Of a DNA stretch of 64,000 nucleotides, positions 54,412 to 63,252 are shown piece by piece; position 1 is the stretch's first letter, and the number at the start of each line of letters is the position of its first letter. Below the pieces are notes generated by a model. The model did no database searches and was not told the origin of the DNA. It was given only the letters and a program-made list of their open reading frames with translations. The stretch spans positions 1,984,001 through 2,048,000 of the forward strand of contig NC_045145.1 of the NCBI RefSeq assembly GCF_008831285.2, given 5' to 3'. The stretch comes from Nymphaea colorata. Lineage: Eukaryota; Streptophyta; Magnoliopsida; Nymphaeales; Nymphaeaceae. The translations under genes and the position numbers were made by a program.

Positions 54412-54620
54412 TGAATTCGTGAGTTAGGCACCAAGTGAAAACACGCACAAACCAAGGAATTTGGCTATTTGGAGCCAACGACAAAGAAAAATTCCTAAAC
54501 TAATGCACACGGAAATCACACTGCCGAAACTAATCTTCAAACACTCTCCGCCTGGACTGATCTGCTGAAGCCGAATCTTCTTGGATCGAGTGCTTGAACT
54601 TCTATAACAGCCTCAAGACG
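54412..54620 (-). other. 5' untranslated leader between primer site and gag
   Basis: About 209 bp between the tRNA-Met primer site and the gag ATG, with no open frame of note. It would contain the packaging signal in a typical gypsy element, but no specific motif is recognised. It has candidate AG dinucleotides after pyrimidine-rich stretches (minus strand, near 54455-54480) that could act as a splice acceptor for the donor in the LTR; this is speculative. Confidence 0.6.
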
Positions 54621-54632
54621 GCTCTGATACCA
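54621..54632 (-). other. Primer binding site, initiator tRNA-Met type
   Basis: The minus strand reads TGGTATCAGAGC, the classic plant LTR-element site complementary to the 3' end of initiator tRNA-Met. It is separated by two bases from the LTR end, which reads CTAACA on the minus strand (TGTTAG at 54635-54640 on plus). This fixes the 5' LTR boundary and the direction of the element. Confidence 0.95.
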
Positions 54633-55194
54633 ATTGTTAGACCCACTCCCGCTAGGACTAGAATTTCCTAACCAAGAGCGACCTACCTTCCCAGGTCTCT
54701 TGAGTGCTACTCAAAAACCGAAAATTTCTAAGACAATTAATTACAACACTTCTACCCGGCCGGACAGACCCCGGCGCAAAAACCCTTAGGACAGGAGACT
54801 CAGGTGCGGAATACCCTTATTCCCAAATCCTAACTACGGGCAGACCTAAGACAAACACTACAAGGGTTGACGCGGCTTTTACAATCGTAAGCGATACAAG
54901 AATTCACTCGTCTCACTCAACAAACCACTCAACCAAACACACAAGACGAACGAGCAAACCACGCCCAACAATAAGCAAATGGGTACGGTCGGCTCCTTGT
55001 GGTCGTGTCTCGGGCAGCTGGCCCTTGAGGTACCACGGCAGGGAGCTAGGCCGAAGCCTTGGGCTAAAACAATAACTAAAACAAACTAAATGGAATCCTA
55101 AAACCGAAAGCAAAACACCCTCCCCGGAATCTACAAGTGGGCTAAGGTGTTACCGGCCAAGGGCTAGCCTTGGCTGAGCCGGAACAACCGCGGG

Positions 55195-55860
55195 GTGAAG
55201 ACCAAACCCCGGGCAATGCAGCAATGGGCCGGCGAGAAGCGCGCGGCCTGGACAGCCTCCTGCTGTCGGACGAGTAGACAGACGTTGGCTGGAACAGTAG
55301 CCTGCTGCCGAGCAAAGACGGACACGCGAGGAACAGAGACAGCCACCTGCTGTCGAGAATCACCTCCGGACGCGCGGCCGTGAAGGACACGGGCTAGCTG
55401 TCGGATGCGGCCTGCTGACGAGTGGCCGAGAGGACAGCAAACTGCGGTCGGGCACAGACTGACGGACGAGACCTGACTGTCGAGTGCAGACCTACGGTAG
55501 CAGCGGCAAAAACAAAGGCGAGTCGCTGTCGCCTTGGACGCCGGAAGAGCAGCGACTGGATGTCGCCGAGGCGCTGGCGCGTTGCCGCTTGCAAACTGAA
55601 GACAGGTCGGCGGGGGAAGGTCGACTGGGCAGCCACCTGCTGCCTGGAGCCGAGAGGAGAGGGCGACCGACTGTCGCCGCTAGGCTGGACAGAAGCCGCG
55701 GACAAGACGAGGGGGGCGAAAGCCGAGTTTGGCAGTGCCTACCTGCCTATTCTCCGAATGGCTCAGCCACGGACGCCGGCAGGAAACCCGACGACGGAGA
55801 GCGCAGCCGAGGTGCTGGCCGAGGACTGCTAGCGGTGCGCTAGCGTCGCCGACTGAACCT
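55195..55860. repeat. G+C- and CpG-rich LTR segment with imperfect cctgctgtcg-type repeats
   Basis: Dense in CpG. A short motif resembling cctgctgtcg recurs imperfectly near 55255, 55300, 55345, 55408 and 55635. The related, more diverged copy has a similar segment at about 59880-60460 with the same motif (near 59948 and 60345). It is long and open in several frames on both strands because stop codons are rare at this composition. No protein is supported. Confidence 0.6.
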
Positions 55861-56953
55861 AGTCCCTAGCTACGGCTGGGCTGGGCTTGGACTGGCGGGG
55901 CTCTACAGGTAGGACAGTCAAGATAAGAGGGCTCGGGCTGGGGTAGGCCGAGAGTCAACAGGGCTTAGGTTCGATAGGGAGGTTAACCTAGCTAAAGGGT
56001 AGGTTAGGCCGAGAGCTAGAACTAGAGAGAGTGAGGTTAAGGGTAAGCTCGGTCGAGGGACTTAGGCACTTGGGTGAGCTGGGGTAGATCGAGGCTGGGC
56101 TCGGTTGGGGGTAAGTGAGCTGGGTCACTCGAGCTAGACTCGAGTCAACTAGGTTAGTCCTAGCTGGGCTCGGGTTGACCGAGTTCCTAGGGCTGAGGAT
56201 GAGTTAGGTCAAAGGAGCTCAAGTCAACTAAGAAGAAATCGACTAGGTGAGCTGGGTTCGGTCAAAGTCAAACTAGGTTGGGTTTGACTAATGCACCTAG
56301 GTAGGGTTGGGGGCTAAGTCAAGTTGACTTAGAATTAGGCTCGAGCTAAGAGGACTCCCTGGAACTAAAAGACTAAGTACTCGAGTGGGTCCCTCGAGCA
56401 AGGAGATGATGACACGTCAAAAGATGGAGGGTCACGGAAGAGAACGGTTGAAGATAGTGGGGAGCTTGGCTGGGGTGTTCTCGTGACTAAAGGAGATGAG
56501 GACACGTGTAAGATCTACGGTGGAGAAGGGACTGGGAGTGGGAATGGATCTGGACGTGATTGAGGCCAGGTGCGAGTCCAAGGGGACTTGCGCTACAAAC
56601 GAGGAAAAGTGGGGCGCGAGAGAGGGGAGTGGCACACAAAATGGGGGATGTGAAGGATGAGGTGGCGAGCTGTGAGGAGCTGTGGAAAAGATGATATGCG
56701 AGCTGGAAGGGAGCTGGGTCGTGGGCAGAGAGATGCTGCCACGTGGCCAGATGAAAGGCTGTGGTTCCTTGCGAGTGGGGCTGAAGACTTGGACAACCCA
56801 AGTGGAGGACGAGGTGGCGTCTAGTGCTCCTAAAGCTAAGGAACGTGTAGGATAACTGGTTTTCGGGTAAGGGACACGATGGGCCAGGTGGGACACGAGC
56901 TGGGAAGGATGACTGGATGGCTGACACGTGTACAGAAGGACGGTGATGATTGA

Positions 56954-56962
56954 ACTTACCTG
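56954..56962 (-). promoter_or_regulatory. Splice-donor-like CAG|GTAAGT in the 5' LTR leader of element A
   Basis: This copy lies in the 5' LTR, between the predicted promoter (58017-58025) and gag (54411). Splicing from here to an acceptor near gag would remove roughly 2.5 kb of leader, including the primer site. Donor strength and conservation are seen; use is inferred. Confidence 0.5.
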
Positions 56963-58016
56963 GTCCGAGTTGACTTCACGTAGGCTCGCACCGAGTGAGG
57001 AAGACCGGCCTGGTTTGAGTGATCTCACGCCAATGACCAGTACGCCCCTTCAAGCTTCTTGAAAACTTCAACTCGCCAAGGGCAGGGTGGTCCTATGCCA
57101 CCGGAATCTTGAGAACACGCCGGAAGTTGCAGGATACACCGGAAGACAGCAGAATTCCGGCGAGGAAGCGATCTAACTATCCAGCCGTGCGTTTTCACCC
57201 GAACGTGGGTATATTGGAGCGCTTGATTGGGCGATTCCAATGAACTCGTACAGATGATATTTCTCCGGTTAAATCTTCATTTACAGGGAGTTTTAACCTG
57301 CTGGACCAGAGAACAAGAAGTAGGACAGAACCCGAATTTCCCTTCAAGAAAGTCCGGTCGCATCCACTCTCTCGTTCTTCTCTTGGTGGCTACGTTAACT
57401 CGAAGATTCACGGCATTTCTTCACGAAGATCCTTGGATAATCTAAGACAGATTTTAATGCTCGACACAGACCTTCCTCACGGGTTGACCGCGAAGAAGAC
57501 CTCGTGTATTAGCGTATTCTGTCCTAGATTAATCGCCAATCAACAAGAAGAAAACCGAGAATCGAAGGAAAACAATTTAGCCGTCGTTGCTGAATTCTAA
57601 TCCGAATTCAGCCTTCCCTTTAGCAAAATCAGACTCTCAACTTCACCGGGGTTGTGAAGAAGGCACCAACCTTGCTGGAATTGCAGTTCAAGAGGGGAAT
57701 CAGCCGTGGACGAGGGAGGGATTGCCGCCGGTAGGGAGGAATCCGCCGCAAGCCGTCGTGCTTTGAGTTCACCACCGGAATATCTCCGATGCCCGAAGCT
57801 TTGCTGGAATTAGGAAGCGTCACAGGCCAAGGGGATGCGAGGGGATGAGAGGCACCGCAGATTTCACCATGTGAAACTCGATGGCTGACGAAGAAGATGA
57901 AGAACTCGCCTCTAGACCGAGGGAGAGAGAGACAACCTCACGAGGAGGAGAGAGATTGCAAACCTTGCAAATGCTTTCTTAGTTCAATATTCGATACAAA
58001 CTCTAAGATCCAAAAC

Positions 58017-58025
58017 AATATATAC
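58017..58025 (-). promoter_or_regulatory. TATA-like box in the 5' LTR driving element A
   Basis: The minus strand reads GTATATATT, the same sequence and context as at 48886-48894. In this LTR it lies upstream of the primer site and gag-pol, so it is the likely promoter for the genomic RNA. That transcript would have a leader of more than 3 kb before gag. Confidence 0.6.
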
Positions 58026-58249
58026 ATGTCCTAATTGAACGAGTCTACAATCCAGATCTCGTTCTCTACCCACAATCCAAATCCAAATTGCCAAGCACAA
58101 CCCGCTTGGCTAGGTCCTTATTTCAAAACCGAATGGACGCAAACCTATTTACTTAACTAAAAACACTTAAACTAGACTCGGGCCTAATGCCCAACGCTTA
58201 AAATAAAAGGTTAAGCCCCTGAGCCTTGTGAGCCCAGGGTGGGGACCTC

Positions 58250-58269
58250 GTGAGGGGACCCGCCCTCAC
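58250..58269 (-). other. Conserved hairpin near the LTR/3' UTR junction (copy B)
   Basis: Stem GTGAGGG/CCCTCAC with a 6-base loop, identical in the stem to the one at 49118-49136. It lies about 100 bases from the stop codon of the adjoining pol tail. Confidence 0.6.
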
Positions 58270-58372
58270 TTCGGTTGACTAGACCAAGAGCTCGGTCAGG
58301 TTTGACCGAGCCATTTGCCTAAGACCTTGGTCTTTGGCTAGCCTCAAGGGACGTAGGACCGGACTCACTTGG

Positions 58373-58618
58373 TTAAGACTCGACTAGCTCAGTGAGACCT
58401 ATACTAGAATCACAAACACCCTGAGACGTACCCAGTTCAAGCACCGTATCTGGCTCAGCTGCTCCTCCCGCTCCTCCCACTGCAACTGACGTTGGTGCCG
58501 AATCCTTCTCCTTGGGACCTACCTGCGTGAGCTGAAGAGAACGCGCCCAAATCTCTGACGCCTTCCTCTTACGCCGACTGGGTTCGGCCTGCTCTGCCTC
58601 TATCTGCACGGCGACCAT
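58373..58618 (-). pseudogene. Orphan C-terminal tail of gypsy Pol (copy B), with an in-frame upstream ATG
   Basis: The last 78 codons of the gag-pol of element A (from V1646: VQIEAEQAEPSRRKRKAS through to the same stop), identical at the protein level. Upstream of the tail the sequence is unrelated to pol. The first three codons come from that foreign sequence and include an ATG, giving an 81-codon frame. It carries no catalytic domain; the tail is the basic and Gly/Ala-rich region after the chromodomain. Most simply it is the remnant of an element whose body was lost, leaving its 3' end attached to an LTR. A TATA-like box 80 bases upstream makes expression conceivable but not shown. Confidence 0.8.
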
Positions 58619-58690
58619 CTAGGTATGAACGTCCAGGGATGACCCTTTTGGGATTCCTCTCTCAAAGCATCCCGCTCAACAATGGCTGCC

Positions 58691-58705
58691 TCCCCCTTTA
58701 TAAAG
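58691..58705 (-). promoter_or_regulatory. TATA box upstream of the orphan Pol-tail frame
   Basis: The minus strand reads CCTTTATAAAGG, about 80 bases upstream of the ATG at 58618, within normal plant core-promoter distance. A tiny upstream frame (ATG CTT TGA) lies between them. The core sequence is palindromic, so direction is not proven. Confidence 0.45.
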
Positions 58706-58808
58706 GAGGAGGACGATGGGCCAACGGCCTCCCACGGCTTGCGTGGGAGATGGCCGACCAAGGACCCGGTTCGACAGTCTTGTCGAATCGGGTCGGGGGT
58801 GGTGAGTC

Positions 58809-58848
58809 GACCCGGGTCTTATAGAGACCCGGGTCTCAAAACTGAGAC
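58809..58848. repeat. Cluster of short palindromes
   Basis: The sequence gacccgggtc occurs twice 17 bases apart. The second lies inside the 14-base palindrome gagacccgggtctc (58824-58837) and is followed by an inverted pair gtctc/gagac (58833-58848). The spacing resembles a repeated binding site for a dimeric protein in a U3-like promoter; this is an inference. Confidence 0.5.
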
Positions 58849-61626
58849 AAGAAGTGCGGGTCCGGACCCCAGTCCGGATCCCCCAAAAGTCCGCGCCCGG
58901 ATCCATAAGTCTGCGCATGGATCCGGGTCTACAAAAATGACGGGCCAACACGCCTTACAAGTCCGGACCCGTGTCCGATCATTCCCTGAGTGTCCCCCTG
59001 TACAGTGTCCAGCTCCCCCTCGTCGTGTCAGACGTGACACCGGAGGCGTGTCCCGTCAAAAGGACACGCGTGTCCCGCAGGAGCTCCTTCTGGCTGAGGC
59101 TCGTCCGTCGCTGCCGCGCCTTCTCGGCCAAGTGCTGCCGAGTCTCCTTGTCCGCTCGCTGCCGGGTCGCTTGGTGGATCGCGCGCAGGACTGTCGGCCA
59201 GCCCGCCGGGCGCTCGAGTGTCGCTCGGCCGTGGCCGCAAGTCGGATAGGCGACAGCTAGTAGCGCTGCCGCCCGTCTCCCTCATCCCTGGCCGCTGGTC
59301 AGCCAGGCAGCAGCCATCAGTGCTGCCGCCCTTCTCAGTCTCCTCTGCCTTTGCCCCTGCCCGGGCGATGGAGGCTAAGCCTCCCGAGGCATTCGCCACC
59401 GCGTGGCGCGCCCTCTGCCGGCCTGTGGGGCTAACCTCCCGCGGCTGTCTTTCGATGGTGCCCAGCTCTTGGCGTCGGTCGGAAGCCTCCCTCTGATCTG
59501 CTCCGGGGTAATCACCCCCGCTTCTTGGCGTGTGGGCCACCTTGGTCGTCGGCTGTGCGTGGCCTCTCGCCCTCTCGGTGCCGGCTGTGGCCCTCGTCCT
59601 GGTCGCCGAAGGATGGGCCGTATCACCACGCTAACGTGCAAACCACACCCAACAGAAACAAATAGGTGGCTGGCTCCTTGTGGTCGTGTCTCGGCCACAG
59701 TGCCCTCGAGGTACCTCAATGGGGAGCTAGGCCGAAGCCAGGGCTAAAGCAATAAACTGAATTATACTACGATGCTTCCTAATACTTAAAGCAAATTCCC
59801 ACCCCAAACTACAAGGGGTAAGAGAGACGATACCGCCCAAGGTTCGACCTTGGCATAGCCGGATAAGAGACTCAGGGTGAGAACCAGCCCCCGAGCACTG
59901 CGGCTTACGGATCAGGAAAACCGACTGAGGAGAGCCTCCTCGTCGCCTGCTGCTCGAACTGGACTGCTGGCGGGAAGGACGCTGGTGTGGTGGCCGCGCA
60001 CTGGAAGTCTGGTCGACGGCCGAGGCCTGAACGCTGCTCGCTGGCTGTGGCCACTGCGCAGTTGCGGCTAGGTGGTCTGCTCGGGCTGACGCGGGCGTCG
60101 GAAGAGTCCTGCTGACAGACGCTGCGCAGAACTGGTGGATGCGCACGGAGGACGTAGGATGCGGCCGACGGAGCTGCTGTGGTCGCTGCCAACGACGTTC
60201 GCTGAAGAGCGCCCGCCTGTGGTCGGGAACGAGAGAGCGCCGATCGGGCGGATGCCTACTGTCGTAGGTCTGCGTCCGGTTGCCGCTGTGCGCTGAAGAC
60301 GAAGGAACCTGGGCCGGAAGGGCCACCTGGATAGCCGAGGGGGCCTGCTGTCACAGCGACAGCACCTACCTGCCTGTCTTCGGTGTGTGGCTCGGCCGCG
60401 CACGCCGGTAGATGCCGACGGAAGAGGAGTGGCCGCTGCAAGGGCCGGGCTGAGCCGGCAGAACCTAGACCTAGCTAAGGTTGGGCTGGCTGGGTTCGGC
60501 TGAGCTCTAATAGGGGGTCGGTCTAGTCAAAACAGGCTCGGGTTGGGGTAGGCTAAGTAAGAGAGGGCTTAGGCGCGGTAGAGGGTTGACCTAGCTATAG
60601 GAGGTCCGTTTGGGTAGGCTAGGGTCGAGCCTAGGCTCGCGGGCGAAGGTCAACGTGGACCAAGAGAGGTGAGGGTTGACTAAAGGGTAGTTGACTAAAT
60701 GGACCTAGCTCAGTGGGTTCGGGTCAAGTAGGTCAAGGGTCACTCGAGGTAGGCTCGAGTCACAAAGGGGGGTTGCAAAGGAAGTGGGGTCGGTAGGTAG
60801 CACCTATATTTGGCTAAGGTGAAGGAGAAGATAGCGGCTTAGGACAAGGGCGAGGGAAAAAGGGAATCTAAGGGATGAGGCGGCGCGTGAGGGCTCCTAG
60901 CTCTGTGGGGTATGACTTGGTTGGTCGAACCAAGAAGGGGCGCCGATGCTTGCCATGTGGCAAGATGAGGGGACCAAGACAGAGAGAGTTAGAAAAAGGC
61001 TAGCTATGAGGAAAGGGTTCGAACTCTTTTCCTAATTGATAGGGAGGAGCTCGACAAGGAGGAGAGGGAGATTGTGGCGAAGGGCCAGATGTCACTCTCT
61101 AGCTAGCTCGGGCGACTCAAGGGCTGAGATGGGGACACGTGGAGAAGATCAACGGATGGTATGGGTTGCGGATTTGGCCAGTGGGGAAAGGAGATTGCGG
61201 CTGAGAGAAAATAGGAAAGGTGGTGCGAGGTGGCGATGCTTTCCTAAAGCTAAGCAAGGGAGATCCAAGAAGGTAGGCAAGGGAATCTCGCAGGGCCTCA
61301 CGGTGTGACACGCGGCTGCGAGCGGGACCAGGGTGGTGAGCTGGAAGATGAGCTGGCAGGTGAGGTGGCTAATGGCTTGACGAGATCTGGACACGTGTCT
61401 TGATGAACGCGTGAGATATCAAGGGGAGATTAGGGTTGACGCGGTGCAGAATGCGACAAGGGGAAGAGGAGCGGCTGCGCCGTGGGGGTTTCCTAACTTG
61501 GTGGAGCTGGGGATTCCGAGAGGATCTCGGTCTGGGATAGGTGGAAGCTGCTGAGGAGGGGTCTCGGGTAGGTGGCTGGATGGCTGACAGGTGTCACGAT
61601 GAAGGGTCGATGTGGGACGAGAGAGG

Positions 61627-61635
61627 ACTTACCGG
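61627..61635 (-). promoter_or_regulatory. Splice-donor-like CCG|GTAAGT in the diverged LTR copy C
   Basis: The minus strand reads CCGGTAAGT at the equivalent position of a clearly diverged LTR. The intronic GTAAGT is unchanged although surrounding sequence differs, which argues for selection rather than chance. Confidence 0.45.
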
Positions 61636-62657
61636 AATTGGCGAGCGGCTGAGGTGGAAACTCCAATCTCGCGCCGGCGGCTAGGGCTTGATCCCGTAGT
61701 CCAATAGTCCAGTATACCCCTATCGAAGTGAACTAAAACAGCAGGGAAGGAAGGGCAGAACGGTCTTACCCAGCCGAAAACAATGGTGACCACCGGAACT
61801 TGCAGCGGTGGCCGGAAATTCTCTCTTTTCCGGCGTAGTTCGATCTTACGTTCTAGCCATCGGAATTCGCCCCATTTGTATTATTTTGAAGCATTTTACG
61901 GGGAGATTCTTCTGGGCTAATCCTCTGTCTTAGATCACGGCCAGAGCTTAGATTAATTGTGTTTTTCAGGCTGCTGGTCCGCAAGATCGAGGGGAAGAGC
62001 CGAAGCCGATTGATCTTAACTTTACGATTTTTCTGTTCTTTCTATCGGCTGAATCCTTACTAAGGACCGATCCTATGATCTCCAACTTGCGTCACGACGT
62101 GTAAGATTTAGATTAGAACAAAACTCGCCCACGCCCGTAGCTCCACTCTTCGGGTATGCCGAGGGAGGAACTAGGGGAAGACGACCCTGGTTCTAATTCG
62201 AATCAACACAACTCGAGCAGCAATTAGGGAATCAAAAGTCGCCCCTTTTCGGTGTCTTGTTGAAGCCGACGGGAATGCCCATGCCTTCAACCTTCCCTAC
62301 ACCGGAATCAGCCTCTCAATCCCCTCGTGATCAGGGAATAGGCACAGATTCCAGAATTTCAAAAGATTCGAATGGGGTACTTATGTGAACAAAGGAGGGA
62401 TCGCCGCCGGTGGAGGAGATCCGCCTAAGCCTTCAATCCTTATGCCGGTGTCCTAGGGGACGGTAGCTCTTCAAGGATGTTCTGAAAATGGAGGCGCCGT
62501 GGTGGTAGAGGACGCGAGGAGGGAGGAGACGCCTGGCTCTCGGGTAGAGCAAGGTGGGAGACGAGAGTTGGAGAAGCCTCGAGAGAGGAGAGAGAGTGAA
62601 AACGCCAAAATGGCCAATCTCATTCAATAATGCATAATATGTACATTGTTCTAAAAA

Positions 62658-62666
62658 TATTTATAC
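62658..62666 (-). promoter_or_regulatory. TATA box in the diverged LTR copy C
   Basis: The minus strand reads GTATAAATA, a better match to the TATA consensus than in copies A and B. It occupies the corresponding position between the conserved hairpin and the CT-rich leader (cactctctctcctctctc). Conservation of the position despite divergence supports function. Confidence 0.6.
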
Positions 62667-62852
62667 TAAGCCTAATGCGAGCCCTAATTACATTCTAACC
62701 TAGCTCGCTAACCCACCCCAATACACAATTGCGCAAGGCACAACCCGCCTTGCTAGGTCACTTATTCCAATCCCGCTAGAAGCATGAAATCGAAAGATAC
62801 ATAAAATTAGTTCGGGCCTAGCGCCCAGCAAGCAAATTAAACATGTAAACCC

Positions 62853-63252
62853 CTAGGTCTTGTGAACCTTGGGTGGGGACCTTGTGTGGGTTACCGCCCA
62901 CACTTCGGGTGTTGGTGCACGGGTCAAGTCCGAGTGACTTAGACCTGAACCTAAGTCGTTCGGCTTAGAAAGGCTCAAGCGTTCGAGGGGTTTTGGACTC
63001 ACGCTCGGATTGGACTGGTCAAGCTCGGTGAGCCTCACAATTGAGTCTGGAACGCCTTGAGATCCACCTGCTTTGAGCACTCTTCCAGACCTAGCTGCTC
63101 CTCCCACTCCGCCCTCTGCAACTGGTTAAGGTGCCGACTTAGCCTCGTTGGGAACTTCTTCAAGCTGCCTTAGCGATTGAGCCCATAAGTCCGAGGCTTT
63201 GTGCTTTGGCCGACTAGTTCCGGCCTGATCATTCCTTGTTGGGTCTGGACCT
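62853..63252 (-). pseudogene. Degenerate C-terminal Pol tail (copy C) with an in-frame stop
   Basis: The translation aligns with the Pol tail of element A: SRPKHKASDLWAQSLRQ against SRRKRKASEIWARSLQL, then GGVGGAA and SQGVPDSI.RLTEL against SQGVCDSSIGLTEL. An in-frame TAA at 63126-63128 splits it, and the frame runs on past the usual stop to 62853. Upstream of about 63252 it switches abruptly to LTR D sequence. Non-functional remnant. Confidence 0.75.
62884..62903 (-). other. Conserved hairpin near the LTR/3' UTR junction (copy C, compensated stem)
   Basis: Stem GTGTGGG/CCCACAC with a 6-base loop. Compared with copies A and B the fourth base pair is swapped (A-T to T-A) on both sides, so pairing is retained. 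The flanking ggtggggacctt is shared. Confidence 0.6.

Larger units (their letters stand above)
46788..58372 (-). mobile_element. Ty3/gypsy chromovirus, coding-intact element A (3' LTR incomplete at the gap)
   Basis: Minus-strand element. From its 5' side it has a long 5' LTR (from 54635 rightwards to about 58.1-58.3 kb), a tRNA-Met primer site (54621-54632), a 210-bp leader, one intact gag-pol frame (49240-54411), a 3' untranslated part, and a 3' LTR (about 49.1 kb down to 46788). The distal 3' LTR is lost in the gap. LTR sequences 46788-49239 and 55875-58372 are near-identical, which points to recent insertion. No target-site duplication can be shown: the left end is in the gap, and the right end joins another pol tail rather than unique flank. 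With intact coding capacity and an intact primer site it may be autonomous. Confidence 0.9.
54635..58372 (-). repeat. Long 5' LTR of element A, also acting as the 3' LTR side of the adjoining pol-tail fragment
   Basis: It begins (plus view) with TGTTAGACCC next to the primer site. It then runs through a Pro/Gly-coding-like G+C-rich tract (55195-55860), the segment shared with 46788-49239, a CT-rich leader and a TATA-like box (58017-58025), reaching a conserved hairpin (58250-58269) and the stop of a second pol tail at 58373. The outer LTR end lies somewhere between about 58.03 and 58.37 kb, giving an LTR of roughly 3.4-3.7 kb. That is long, and most of it is R-U5 leader rather than promoter. 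Continuity with a pol tail on the outer side, instead of host flank, means it is shared between two element copies. Many overlapping open frames on both strands reflect base composition and are not supported as genes. Confidence 0.85.
58608..59637. other. ~1 kb G+C-rich segment of unknown origin between pol tail B and LTR C
   Basis: Not alignable by eye to gag-pol or to the neighbouring LTRs. It contains a TTTATAAAG box at about 58698 (readable on both strands), a second possible minus-strand TATA (CTATAAGA, 58817-58824), two copies of the palindrome gacccgggtc (58809-58818, 58826-58835) and repeated ccggatcc/gtccgga motifs (58858-58930). The right part (59040-59630) is very CpG-rich and open on both strands without a recognisable product. 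It could be the U3 region of a different LTR element or a fragment of host DNA. No gene is supported. Confidence 0.55.
59638..62852 (-). repeat. Diverged LTR copy C (related to the element A LTR, truncated at its primer-site end)
   Basis: Homology to the A/B LTR starts at gcaaaccacaccc (matching 54954 onward). It continues through gaggtacc and gggctaaa blocks, the CpG-rich tract (59880-60460), the gggctcgggttggggtagg block (60535 onward, matching 55930), the splice-donor-like site (61627), the CT-rich leader (62540-62600), the TATA box (62658) and the hairpin (62884). Divergence is clear by eye, so it is an older or different subfamily. About the first 300 bp next to the primer site are replaced by the 58608-59637 segment. 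It has no intact coding region. Confidence 0.75.

Noticed and set aside
54621-54632. Possible tRNA-Met gene
   Set aside because: Only the 12-base primer site complementary to the tRNA 3' end is present; no cloverleaf follows.
54704-55843. Overlapping open frames on both strands in the G+C-rich LTR tract
   Set aside because: High G+C makes stop codons rare on all frames; no domain, no consistent start, and no conserved frame in copy C.
56432-57028. 198-codon Pro/Ser-rich frame in the LTR leader (and its match at 47272-47899)
   Set aside because: Shared only because the two LTR copies are near-identical; frames differ between them after single-base indels, starts are non-ATG or arbitrary, and I saw no conserved frame in diverged copy C.
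59028-60441. Long open frames on both strands, up to 199 codons
   Set aside because: Composition effect as above; low-complexity Arg/Pro/Ser translations with frames open on both strands at once.
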